This document shows positions 10,387-20,107 of a stretch of DNA of 64,000 nt, piece by piece. This DNA is from Hofstenia miamia (lineage: Eukaryota > Xenacoelomorpha > Acoela > Hofsteniidae), in NCBI GenBank assembly GCA_900660155.1, contig CABFPE010000225.1, positions 78,517 through 142,516 on the forward strand, given 5' to 3'. The position numbers and the translations under genes were made by a program. Positions within the stretch are counted from its first letter, which is position 1. Every line of letters begins with the position of its first letter. Below the pieces are notes generated by a model. The model was not told where the DNA came from, did not search any database, and worked only from the letters and a program-made list of their open reading frames with translations.

Positions 10387-11220
10387 TCATTCAATTATTC
10401 GAGAATGAACCATGTTATCAAGTTTGTTGTGAACCGTTTCTTGCCATTCTAATGGTACTTTGCGAGGTGTCATGTGTCGTGGTTGGCTACCTGGTGCTTG
10501 ACGAATCACAGCTTCATATGAATTAATGAAAAGTAGAGGTGGATTGGCAGATGCTTTTGTTTGTAGAGAGTTTATGCTGTCATTCATTATATCATTTCCT
10601 AAAAGACCAAAGATATGCGGAGATTTTACAACAACTAATTCACATGGAGAATATTTATTGCGAAACTGCATGAGACAACTGAGCACGCCAATTACTATTA
10701 GACTTTGACCATTGTAAAGCGTTAGCTTAGGAATTGATTTAGCCTTTTTGAGTTTAGGTGAGCCTAATTGTTGCCAGATGATTTCCGAAATTACTGATCG
10801 GGAGGCCCCAGTATCCAAAATAAATTTCATTGTGTGTGCCTTGCCATTTATTTCCAAAGAACATTTTTTCCATTGAAATTTGTTATCTTTAATAACAAAT
10901 ACGAAATTCTGGGGTTCATTGTCGGAATCACTTACTATATTATTTGGATCCTCTATATCCTCATCCACTACATTTACAGAATTGTTTTTTTGCTTGCAGT
11001 ATTTAGCAAAATGATTCATCTTATGACATCTCATGCATGTCTTACCGAAGGCTTTACAAAATTTACTTCCATATGGATGTTCATATCCACAGCGAGAGCA
11101 AAGACTTTTGCTTGTTTTGGAAGGACTGTATTTATTATCTTTTTTCACAAAACATATCCGTTTTTGATGTCGTCGTGGTAGTAAAAACATCAACATTCTC
11201 AAGGTTATGAATATATGCAA
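10387..11220 (-). pseudogene. Gypsy nucleocapsid zinc knuckles and aspartic protease
   Basis: A 277-codon frame whose first ~20 residues are out-of-phase gag. It then shows cysteine-rich nucleocapsid: CSRCGYEHPYGSKFC followed by a canonical CMRCHKMNHFAKYC (C-x2-C-x4-H-x4-C) knuckle for binding genomic RNA. The retroviral-type protease follows, with active site FILDTGASRSVISE (about residue 135) and the flap region. It ends at a TGA just before VEGGSDWASP of the reverse transcriptase, where other Gypsy elements are uninterrupted. It could be a lone nonsense mutation or a readthrough site; I favour mutation because other frames are also broken. Confidence 0.85.
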
Positions 11221-11726
11221 CTGCCTGTGAAAGCGTTAACTTACTGTTTGTTTGTAGTTCGTTTATCAACTTTCTTTGATGCTCTTTATTGAAGATGCCA
11301 GTAATGAATTGAGCCATGACAATTTCGGCATCAATATCAATAACATTTTTTAATGATTGGAAATCGAAATGTTCAGAAGCAACTTTAAGTCGATTTAAGA
11401 AATTAAAGGCTTTTTCACCTTCTTTTTGAGAAAGTGAATGAAACAGATCTTTCAGCCCAAATTAACCTTTTTTCGGATTGTAGGAAGCTAAGGTATTCTT
11501 TTTCAATTACAGTAAAAGGGGTTGATTCAATTTCCTTGGGACGTAATATACAAATGGCTTTTTCAAGTGCAGATATTCCACAAGTAGCCATGAAAAAGTT
11601 AGTCATTTGAAATTCAGAATTGTCTTCATAATTTTTGACTTTGCATTTAGGTTTAAATTGGACGATCCAGGTTTTTGCACGGTCGTAATCATCGATAGGA
11701 ATTTCTTGATTTGCTGACTGCGCCAT
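11135..11726 (-). pseudogene. Gypsy gag (capsid region), frameshifted
   Basis: The first frame (11415-11726) starts MAQSANQEIPIDDYDRAKTW and runs 103 codons. After a frameshift the capsid continues at 11135-11317 (MAQFITGIFNKEHQRKLINE), which matches the usual gag pattern of a helical domain with a QFI-x-G-I-x-N segment before the zinc knuckles. The start ATG uses the last base of the 5' LTR plus the first two of the primer-binding site, so the PBS itself codes the protein's first residues. Gag forms the particle in which reverse transcription takes place. Confidence 0.75.
11708..11725 (-). promoter_or_regulatory. Primer-binding site
   Basis: Minus-strand TGGCGCAGTCAGCAAATC directly follows the 5' LTR with no spacer. 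The first ten bases fit the complement of an animal tRNA-Ser 3' end (ACTGCGCCA), so tRNA-Ser is my best guess for the primer. Confidence 0.7.
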
Positions 11727-11878
11727 GATGAATGTTTAATAATGATAGATATTTGGTAAGAAACACAACATTCCTGCACAAGATAAAATTGTTTATTAAA
11801 TCTTCCGAGGTACAATTCTCTCTCTATGATTACAGGTGTTTACACTAAAAATTTAAGAACCGTATACAACATACAACA
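11726..11878 (-). repeat. 5' LTR
   Basis: 153 bp with TGTTGTATG...CATTCATCA ends in element orientation. It should hold the promoter. It is unusually short for a Gypsy LTR but within the known range. Confidence 0.9.
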
Positions 11879-11883
11879 CTATG

Positions 11884-12107
11884 GGTAATTGTACTTCTCT
11901 TTTATATTACAAAAATTATCTTAAAATTTATGTTGAAATACCTTAAGATCATTTAAATATTAACATTTTTTAATAGAAAACCCGATTATTTCAAAAACAT
12001 TCAAGTCTTACCACATCTATGTACTCAGATAATAAATCAGTCTAAAGCCCATGGCAGTAACAACGAGCGTCAACTATTTTGTTTACTATCAATACAATAC
12101 CCAACTT
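11884..12107. other. Flank of the Gypsy insertion
   Basis: AT-rich. It may continue the Penelope-like remnant interrupted at 6974, but I cannot follow a reliable frame. Confidence 0.25.
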
Positions 12108-13376
12108 CAGTCCGGGTGGGCCAGCACAGATTCAGAACTGAGGATGAAAATGAAATAGGAGACGATTCCCTATCCAGGGGTATTTCAGATTTGAGTAATC
12201 TTCATCTTTTAGTTTGTTATCACTGCTTAAATTTTGTTATAGAAAACATCACAAATAGTAAAACATGCAGAGATTGTTTAGGGTAAACTAAAACATATTG
12301 TGAAATATTTTGAATAGTGTAAATTTTGCAACATAAAGTTTCGAAGCAACAACAAAATCAAATATTTTAATTCTCATGTACACATATATGCATTAAGTTT
12401 ACCAACTTTTTAAGAATATAAATAATGCATCTTTCTTCATATGAGCTTAGTTATCACGGTAATTGCTTGTTGCTTGGATACATTTATAAACTACAAATAA
12501 TTTAATAAATATTTTTCACTCATTGTTCTTGAGTTGCACATCTTATTCTATAATTAGTTTGAAAATTGATATTTTCCAATATTCATCCTTTTCAACTTAT
12601 TCTTAAATAATGTATAATTTTTTCTTTTCAGGTATTGTAGTCTAATTTCTTCCATCGTGATATTGAATAATTTAAGAATCCGTTCTTCATTACTTTTCTA
12701 TTAAACTTAGTTTTCCAAATGTAATTGTTTTGAAATTTAGATAATTAGAAATATTCAATCTCTTCTTTTCCAAAATATTGATAATCATCTAATATTTGGA
12801 AGAGCTTCTAATGACATTAGATGGTATTTATAAATTATTTTAATTTGATTTTTCTTACTAATTATGCTTATTTCCCATTTAAACAAGATGAGCACAAGAA
12901 ATGAGATAGAACAAGTGATCGCAAGAGCATCACCTTTCACTCTATTGGTATAAACTTTGTAATTTTTTGAAGTGATCTTATGCCCCATGCCATTTTTTTA
13001 TGGTATTGTTTACCTCTTCTTAAAAATTCAATATATTATCAATTATTACTTTCAAGTATTTCATTTTTGTTGATTAATGAATAATGTTGTTACATATCTT
13101 AATACTTTCCAGTGTTGATTCATTTCATTTCTTCTTAATTACCATTTTTTCAATATTTAGTTTTAACAAATTATTATTAAAGAATGATTGTATTTTTTCG
13201 AGATTTTCTTGTAAGGTAAAATATCATTACAGTTTAATAACTCTAAGTACCTCAGGGAAATACTACATTTTATGAATTATGATATGTAAAATCTGAAAAA
13301 GGACAGGATAGAAAATTGTCTCCACCTTTGCTTCCATTTTTAGTTCAGAACCATTCACAGACAGGTTCAGACACTG
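12108..13376. repeat. Region bounded by diverged inverted repeats
   Basis: 12110-12187 (CAGTCCGGGTG..., TTCAGAACTGAGGATG, GGAGACGATTCCCTATCC) pairs with the reverse complement of about 13308-13376 (GGATAGAAAATTGTCTCC, TTTTTAGTTCAGAACC, GTTCAGACACTG). CAG...CTG outer ends resemble hAT termini, but no 8-bp target duplication is visible and the interior has no long frame. Possibly an old non-autonomous DNA transposon. Confidence 0.4.
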
Positions 13377-14278
13377 ACCTCTATCTGTGCGATAGGCGAT
13401 AGTAAGAATTTCAAAGTTTTACAAAAATCAGTTAATGCATGTACTCCAGGAACGAATAGTTCTTCGCACGAATGTTCACCATAACAGTGAACCCACCTAG
13501 CCATATATGTGTCCACTTCTTAATATGTTTCGAGAAATTTTTTGCAAACGTGAATAAAAGAGTTTGCGTGGTTTATGATACGCTGTTCTGTTTAGGTTTA
13601 AATATATATGTGTTTTATTATGTACCGTATATGGATATAATTGAATATTTATTTCCTTGATTGCACTGCTTAACTATTGAAAAAATTAGTTCTGCTGTAT
13701 GAAAGAATAACTGGCGTCATTGAAAAAAATATAAAAATAGTCTTAAAATGGAAGATAACAACTGCACATTTTTCATTCATGATCTTGCATCTATGCAAAA
13801 AAATGCAGCAATTCTTTTGTAGACGTTGCTTTGGGAAACCGCATAGACTACAACTATAGGAAAATATTATAAGAAAAATACATTTACGTGGATCTGTCAA
13901 TCGCTATCTAAAATTACCTTTACGAATTTTCAATAATTTTTATTTGAGCATTTTATTTAGGTTAAATTAGAAAATAACCGCACGAATAAATGACATTGCA
14001 TTTTAAACAAAAAATAAAAAGCCATAATTGATTTTGACATTCTCCAACGTCAACTAGTTTCCGAAATATAAATGTTCAGATATTGCCTATAAAGCTAATT
14101 ATCAAGCTTTAGGCAATTTGTAAAATAACCATTAAATCCATTGCAGTATTTTAATAAATTAGTGGTCTTTATCCTTTAAACCTATCCGACATAGTGTCTG
14201 CTTTTTCGCATTGTTTCTACTCAATTAAAAGAAATAGTCAATACACTAGTTGCTTCAACAACACTTCGAACAAGTATT

Positions 14279-14281
<3 letters not shown>
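13377..14281. other. Intergenic DNA, no gene recognised
   Basis: Short open frames only (up to about 76 codons, several on opposite strands over the same bases), none with a recognisable motif. Confidence 0.45.

Positions 14282-14320
<39 letters not shown>
14282..14320. repeat. (TA)n microsatellite
   Basis: About 39 bp of TA dinucleotides. Confidence 0.95.
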
Positions 14321-14323
<3 letters not shown>

Positions 14324-14924
14324 GCATTGACAAACTTAAGCGGCATAAGTGGCGGAATATTGATAAAAGACAAGCAGCAATAAGCCAAGGTTAAAACCGC
14401 TGCTTAATGAACAATCAAAACAATTGAGTTAAGCCAAATACACTCTTTCTTTTCATAAGAATTTTTTTAATGTGATTCATAAGGATAAAAATTCTCAAAT
14501 TTTAAGAATTATTAAAGAATCGAGGTGAAGCTTAGAATATTAATTTAGAGATTTCTTAAAATCTAATCAACTGAGATGTGAGTAAACTTTGTTTTTTTGT
14601 TTTTATGTATTTTTATGTGCGTGTCATTATATTTGAAAATGCCTACAATATTAGTTTGCATTACTTAAAAAATAGTTTGTCATAATTTCTGCCTCTTAAG
14701 TTTGTGTGCATGAAAATTTTGACCTTTTAAATAATAATGAGTCCGATTCATTCTTATAAATGATATTTGATCTGCAGAAGTTTAAGAATGATGTATTTAT
14801 ATATATATATATGTATGATCGTCTGACAACAAGAACTAATAATCAAAACATTTAATGAGCTCGCTTGCCTGGACCGCGCCCGTAGTATGGAAGCCCGGCA
14901 TGGGTCCTGCTCCATTCACTCTGC
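14321..14924. other. Intergenic DNA, no gene recognised
   Basis: No gene seen. A GC-richer stretch at 14863-14900 (GGACCGCGCCCG...) stands out just before the duplicated block. Confidence 0.45.
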
Positions 14925-15375
14925 ATTAGACGGTTAGGTGCTTAGAAGTAGAGGGATGCATTTTCACTCAATGTTCAATTTTATACCAGAATGACTCCCT
15001 GTGATATTTTCATAGTGAAAGGTGGTTGGCAACTTTAACTTAGTAGCCCATACCGGGCCAGTTTAAATATCATTGCTCTAGTAAGTGGATCCAATTTTGA
15101 GTATTAATGCGTGTTTTACTAATTTAAGAGTTTGTAGTTGAATTTCAATATTGATTTTTAATTTAGCAGGGCATGAAGTTTCCAGGAATTCTAGAAAACA
15201 AATTACAATGCGCATTGTTTAAATCTATTTCAACTTGGTTATTCAACTGTGACAGTAAGACCATGTTCAATGTCTTTTTTCATGAAACAATATCTTCAAG
15301 AAGTAGGTTAAAATTTCAAATTTTATTATAATAGAGGAGTATATTTTATATTCATGATTAAAACTTGTGAGTCCG
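14925..15375. repeat. Duplicated block, copy 1
   Basis: Aligns by eye with 15615-16058 in the same orientation: TTAGACGGTTA(G/A)GTGCTTAGAA, ACTCCCTGTGATATTTTCAT, GGTTGGCAACTTTAACTTA, ATGAAGTTTCCAGG. The offset is about 690 bp. No conserved reading frame. Confidence 0.75.
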
Positions 15376-15614
15376 CTGATGAAAACGTGTTATAGATAAA
15401 ATGTCAATATTATTTAAAGATTCATACTATATGAAGAAACTCATTCAATTTTAGTTAGTGTTAATGTGTAGTGAGTAGCGTCTGAATATATGTCTTTACA
15501 TAGAACATGTTTTAATATATTTTAACCACAATTTCCCCAATTTACACCTTTGACTTTTTCATTTTTGTGCGGGAAATTCACAGATATTTCGGAATAGCAT
15601 ACGCCCCATACAAT

Positions 15615-16058
15615 CAACTTTAGACGGTTAAGTGCTTAGAAAAATAGGGATGCATTTTCACTCAGTGCTAAATTCTATACCAAACTAACTCCCTGTGATA
15701 TTTTCATAGTGAAAGCTGGTTGGCAACTTTAACTTAATAGCCCAGTTAAAATATCATCAATCTAGTAACTGATTCTAATGTTGAGTTAAGGTAATATAAG
15801 TTTGTTTTATAAATATAATAGTTGGTAGTTGAATTTCAATACTGATTTTGAATTCATTAAATAGCAGGACATGAAGTTTCCAGGCATTCAAGAGAAAAAA
15901 TAACCATACGTTAACATGTGTTATAGCTTGATATATCCACTTTAACAGCAAAACATTTTCCATGTTAATTCAAACTTGTTTTCCAGAAAAACAAAAAAAC
16001 AAAGCAAATGTTATTGCAATGAAGGAGTTCGTTTTTTATTCACGCCTAGAACTTGTGA
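15615..16058. repeat. Duplicated block, copy 2
   Basis: Second copy of the block at 14925-15375, similar but with many substitutions and small indels, so the duplication is old. The array may continue into the assembly gap at 16243. Confidence 0.75.
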
Positions 16059-16210
16059 TTTCAAAATGCCTTCGTAATTAACATATGAAGCCATGTTAGG
16101 TATTAAATGTTTTCGAAAAATACTTAGCAATGCAAGGCATATGTTAGTAAAAAAGTATTAAAAAAATGTATTATTACAACGTATTCCTAGATAAGTAAAA
16201 AACGATTGTC

Positions 16211-16213
<3 letters not shown>

Positions 16214-16242
<29 letters not shown>

Positions 16243-16367
16243 NNNNNNNNNNNNNNNNNNNNNNNNNNNNNNNNNNNNNNNNNNNNNNNNNNNNNNNNNN
16301 NNNNNNNNNNNNNNNNNNNNNNNNNNNNNNNNNNNNNNNNNNNNNNNNNNNNNNNNNNNNNNNNNNN

Positions 16368-16399
<32 letters not shown>
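16214..16399. repeat. (TA)n microsatellite with assembly gap
   Basis: TA dinucleotides on both sides of a run of 125 Ns (16243-16367). The gap length may be an estimate. Confidence 0.95.
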
Positions 16400-16406
<7 letters not shown>

Positions 16407-16430
16407 CTGGTAATAATCTTAAGACTTTGA

Positions 16431-16592
16431 ATATTTTTATGAAAACTTTTATTGCTTTTATCGTGACATGTTTCGACAAACATTGTTGTCATCTTTAAGC
16501 ATTTGTAGCAATGTTCCCGAACTTTTTCATTAAATGTTTTTGATCTTTAATAAATGTCGCGATACAAGCAATAAAAGTTTTCATAAAAATAT
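16431..16592 (-). mobile_element. Short inverted-repeat element with Penelope-like terminal motif
   Basis: A ~39-bp left arm (ATATTTTTATGAAAACTTTT, ATTGCTTTTATCGTGACAT) matches the reverse complement of 16554-16592 with few changes. Between the arms, on the minus strand, lies AAGATGACAACAATGTTTGTC followed by GAAAC. This is a stem (GACAA/TTGTC) before GAAAC, the same layout as at 6428-6459. It also lies next to a (TA)n tract. No coding sequence. It may be a remnant of a Penelope-like terminal repeat or a small hairpin element. Confidence 0.5.
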
Positions 16593-17755
16593 ATATATAT
16601 ATTGTATTTTCACTAATTGTGCAATTTATAATTATAAAAAATTTAATTAGTACTATTAAAAATGTGTAATTCGATTTTTTATAGGTAAGTTTATTATCAA
16701 ACAATTTTTTAACAGCATTCTTATTTAAAGGCATGGTTTATCATATTAATCGTGCAACATCTAATTAAAATATAAAGTCGAAAGACTTTTTAGCGTTCTT
16801 GTCTCTTATCGTATGTTTTTAAAAGAAAGAATGTTAATAGTTGTTTAACTTGTAGACGAAATATTTTGTAGTAAATATTGATTCTTACTAAGCTTGTCAT
16901 TCATTTATTGATTTTTTTGTAATCTCATAATCTGAAGTGCCTGATTTCAAGGTGCTTTCGCATATCATTACAACAAGGTGAAATACAATCAGAACTTCAA
17001 ACCTTAGATAATCTTTCGTCTATAGCTTTGTTATGCGGGATTCTACTTTTAAAAGCACAATGTGTCAGTTTGACAACTTCTCTGTGTAAATGTATACTGG
17101 GGTTATTTAAAGCAACTCCTAACGCAAAACTTCTGTTTCTAATTTAAAAAGTATTACTTTATGTAGACGGAAATCTTTTCTCCCTATAAGGTGTACTAGT
17201 TTAATAGTCTATTTCTTATCATGACCTTATTTCGAAAGACTGGTTGTTCACGGGTGTAAAATTCGGAAAGATGCCTTCAGGCAGGGGACTGGCGTATGTT
17301 GCGGGGATTAGTGAATTTCTTTCCATAGTACTATAGAACTTCGTGGGGGAGTTAACCTCATCTCATGTCATTGATTGTCAATTGTTTAGCACACTATTTA
17401 TAATAAGTTTAACGAATGGAACAACATCTGGACAGGAACTTCAAATTTGGCAATTATGAACTGGGGAAAAAATCTTGTTAAAATACAATCCTCTTGAATT
17501 TTTGGTTTAGTTTAACCATGTTTATCAGCCGAAGTTTGCCATTGTTTAACCTTAAGCTGCCAAAAACACAATATTTAACTAATATACAAGAAAAGTGTTT
17601 TTTTTAAATATATGTTACATGAGAATTGACGCAATTTTTTTTACAAAAATACTGAATAGCACAAACGTTACAAATGTGTGCAATATATAGACCTTCGGCA
17701 AATTTGAAGATTTGTCTTTATTTAGTACAAACTAATTTCCATAAATACTTATAAT
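16593..17755. other. Intergenic DNA, no gene recognised
   Basis: AT-rich with no long frame or repeat that I can define. Confidence 0.5.
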
Positions 17756-18351
17756 TAGGGTTGTTGTGGGTATAGGTATAGGGTGGGTATGGATTTCAAA
17801 TTTGGGGAACCCACAGAAAAAGTACTTGTTAGAAGGGGCCTCGTAGTAATTTGTTTCTCTAAGCAATATATGTTTTTATATAACACTTAATAAGATATAC
17901 ACAGAAACAAATTTACGGCGATCCTAAATTCAAATGTTTTCCTAAGCAATGCTCGTTTTTTATGACATCGTCGCCATGAAATCCATTTTTTTGTCATTTA
18001 CTTCGAATGCAGGCGCAAAAGGCATTCCGACTATTAAACTTGTTATTCATATTTAATATTATAATAGACATTAAATACATATATTATTTCTAAAATATAC
18101 ATTTAAGAATCTCTTCAAATTGCATGCATGTATGAGACTTTTTTTATGGTCAAACGGGATTTTTAAATTTGGAAACAGGCTTAGAGACGAGCTGGGCTTT
18201 TTCAATCTGGGTATGGGTCAGGCAAGATTTGAAATTTGCGGCCAATTTGTTTGAGCCAATTTGCGGGTTTCTTAGGCTTTCTGCGGGCTTCCCCACAGTA
18301 TTTCTTGTGGGTATTGGATGGGTTTTATAATTAACACCCACGGTAACACTG
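17756..18351. mobile_element. Non-autonomous hAT-like element
   Basis: 596 bp. The left end TAGGGTTGTTGTGGGTATAG pairs with the right end, whose reverse complement is CAGTGTTACCGTGGGTGTTA. Flanking 8-bp repeats are CTTATAAT (17748-17755) and CTTACAAT (18352-18359), one mismatch, as expected for hAT target duplications. Subterminal GGGTATGG/GGTGGGTAT motifs recur near both ends. No transposase frame, so it would depend on an enzyme encoded elsewhere. Confidence 0.75.
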
Positions 18352-18463
18352 CTTACAATACATTGTTTAGCTTTGCTAGTTTTTGCTACATTCAATTTTA
18401 CTAGTTCGAAAAATAAATTCATCCTATAAAATTTACTTACTGATAAAATGTATTGTGGTTTGT

Positions 18464-18471
<8 letters not shown>

Positions 18472-18496
<25 letters not shown>
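18472..18496. repeat. (TA)n microsatellite
   Basis: TA dinucleotides, followed by a short direct repeat of TATATATGTAGTACAGACTA at about 18490-18535. Confidence 0.9.
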
Positions 18497-18500
<4 letters not shown>

Positions 18501-18542
18501 ACAGACTAAATATATATATATGTAGTACAGACTAAATCCGGA

Positions 18543-19093
18543 TTAATAAACCAACAAACATTGGAAATTTTTACTTTGATTAACCTCATCAACAATTTTA
18601 TGAAAAACGTTAAAGCGGTTTTTGTATTTTGTAATGCAAAGATGCGCTTTGCATTTCTCACATCCAGTTTTTGGTTTCGAAGTACAAAATTGATTTTTAC
18701 ATTTTCCTTGTGAACTGTGTGCAATTGGCCAATGACCAATATCATCGAGTCGTATGCTGCTGGTTGGGAACGCGACTTTTGGACCTCCCCTTTACTGTTT
18801 TCATGCAAGTTCTTTATCATGAAGAAAAGACCTATCTCTTCTTTGGATTTTGATTCACACATAGACTGATCGCAATATTGCATTTAAAATCAAATAGTGA
18901 CATTCCTTTACTGCTTAAATCAGAGGAATCTCTATTGAACTTTAACCATCCATTTGCGCTACCAATGTCTATCACGTGGGAATCGATATCGTTCACAATA
19001 TGTAGTAGTCCTATACAAAGATATATACTGGTTGAACTAATCAACATTGCCCATTCTACTATTGTAAGCATAAACAATTTTCGGACAACTGTG
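18543..19093 (-). pseudogene. piggyBac transposase, C-terminal part
   Basis: On the minus strand, after a decayed GGVD-type region, the frame reads VIDIGSANGWLKFNRD and FDFKCNIAISLCVN, which matches the N-A-W-x-L-Y-x-R-D and L-D-F-x-x-x-I-A-x-S-L segments of piggyBac transposases. In a neighbouring frame (about 18560-18725) the cysteine-rich C-terminal domain is well kept: GKCKNQFCTS...GCEKCKAHLCI...FH. This domain binds zinc and recognises element ends in the family. It ends at about 18543. The gene is separated from its N-terminal part (20596 onward) by the 19094-20595 insertion. Confidence 0.8.
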
Positions 19094-19364
19094 CAGAGCT
19101 GCAACCATGCCGTGCTTTTGTCCGTGCCGTGTCAAAAATCTATGGAATATGGAAGTGTCTGAAACTCACAATTATTCTTTATACAATAATATATTAAATG
19201 CTAATTTACAAATGATTCTTAAAAACAGATTTGCATAGAAATTATACATTGCGGGAATTTTTAGAATGCAACGACAATATTCATATTTTCGTTATGCCAT
19301 ATAATTTTTGTTTGACCTTTTGCGCGAACTTTAAATCATTGCTTACACTTACAGTACAGATGTA

Positions 19365-20107
19365 CAGGGTCCGGCATAAATTCTGGACACATTTCAAGGT
19401 GGAATAAAAGTCATATAAAGTGAAGTAGCAAAAAAGTGTTTATATTTTCGAAAACTACATAAAAAAAGTTTTGTTTTATTACTTTTTAAAAATAACATCA
19501 GTTAAATGAGACCCATTGTTGTCTATACATTGTTGAAGCCGTTTTCGAAAGTTTTCCACAACTCTGCACGCCATTTCTTGTGGAATGGCAGCGACATCTG
19601 AACAGATTGCACGTTTAAGTTGTTCGATAGATTGAGGGCGATTAATGTAAACTTTTGATTTGAGGTATCCCCAGAGGAAATAGTCACAGGGATTCAAGTC
19701 TGGCGAGCGAGCGGGCCGGCCGATGTCGCCACGCAATGAGACAGGTCTTCCGGTTTGTTTTCTTTTCAACGCCGATCCAGTGGCTCTGAAGTTCTCAATC
19801 CATCGTAAAATAGAATTTCTAAATGGTAATGCAACATACACGTTAAGATTGAAGTGCACTCTGAACGCGCGTCTTGTTACAGTTACAGATTGTTTCTTGA
19901 TAAGGTTTCCACAATGAAGCTTTTGTGTTGAGCAGTCCAATCCATTTCGGCGCGAGTTAAAATGAAACAAAATACTGCATCGTAAGTATATATATAAAAC
20001 AACTCTTAATATGTAGTTTTAAAAAATATATCCACTTTTTTGGTTACTTCACTTAATATGGCTTTTATTAAGTTTTAAGATGTGTCCGGAATTTATGCCT
20101 GACCCTG
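19365..20107 (-). mobile_element. Mariner-type element with TIRs and TA duplication
   Basis: 743 bp bounded by TA (19363-19364 and 20108-20109). The two ends are inverted repeats of about 80 bp: CAGGGTC(C/A)GGCATAAATTC(T/C)GGACACAT... continuing through ATAAAAG(T/C)CATAT(A/T)AAGTGAAGTA. It holds one minus-strand frame, a shortened transposase. The intact ends suggest it could still be moved in trans. Confidence 0.9.
19479..19970 (-). CDS. Mariner transposase with in-frame deletion of the catalytic core
   Basis: An uninterrupted 163-codon frame. Residues ~1-75 look like the N-terminal helix-turn-helix half of a Tc1/mariner transposase (HFNLNVYVALPFRNSILRWI...GRPVSL), which binds the inverted repeats. 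Residues ~80-163 are the C-terminal part, starting RPARSPDLNPCDYFLWGYLK and ending SHLTDVIF. A full-length family member is roughly twice as long. The part with the first two catalytic Asp residues is absent, yet the frame is kept across the join (after PVSLRGD). It could not cut DNA but may still bind ends, as a possible repressor. Expression is unknown. Confidence 0.8.
   Translation of the reverse strand: MFHFNSRRNGLDCSTQKLHCGNLIKKQSVTVTRRAFRVHFNLNVYVALPFRNSILRWIENFRATGSALKRKQTGRPVSLRGDIGRPARSPDLNPCDYFLWGYLKSKVYINRPQSIEQLKRAICSDVAAIPQEMACRVVENFRKRLQQCIDNNGSHLTDVIFKK

Larger units (their letters stand above)
6979..11878 (-). mobile_element. Ty3/Gypsy LTR retrotransposon (possibly Mag-like)
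   Basis: A full-length element on the minus strand with two 153-bp LTRs, a 5-bp target duplication (CTATG), a primer-binding site abutting the 5' LTR and a polypurine tract abutting the 3' LTR. The order gag - zinc knuckles - protease - reverse transcriptase - RNase H - integrase is that of Ty3/Gypsy. No envelope gene is seen. The LTRs differ at about 4 of 153 sites by eye, so the insertion is moderately old. Coding is broken by frameshifts and one in-frame TGA. A ~700-bp part of the 3' end appears twice around the N at 7847, most likely an assembly artefact, so the real element is probably ~4.2 kb. Confidence 0.9.

Noticed and set aside
14863-14930. CCGCGCCCG...CATGGGTCC patch as a tRNA or promoter
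   Set aside because: No foldable cloverleaf and no A/B boxes with correct spacing.
16187-16492. Frames with Ile-Tyr repeats and unknown residues
   Set aside because: They translate (TA)n and the assembly gap.
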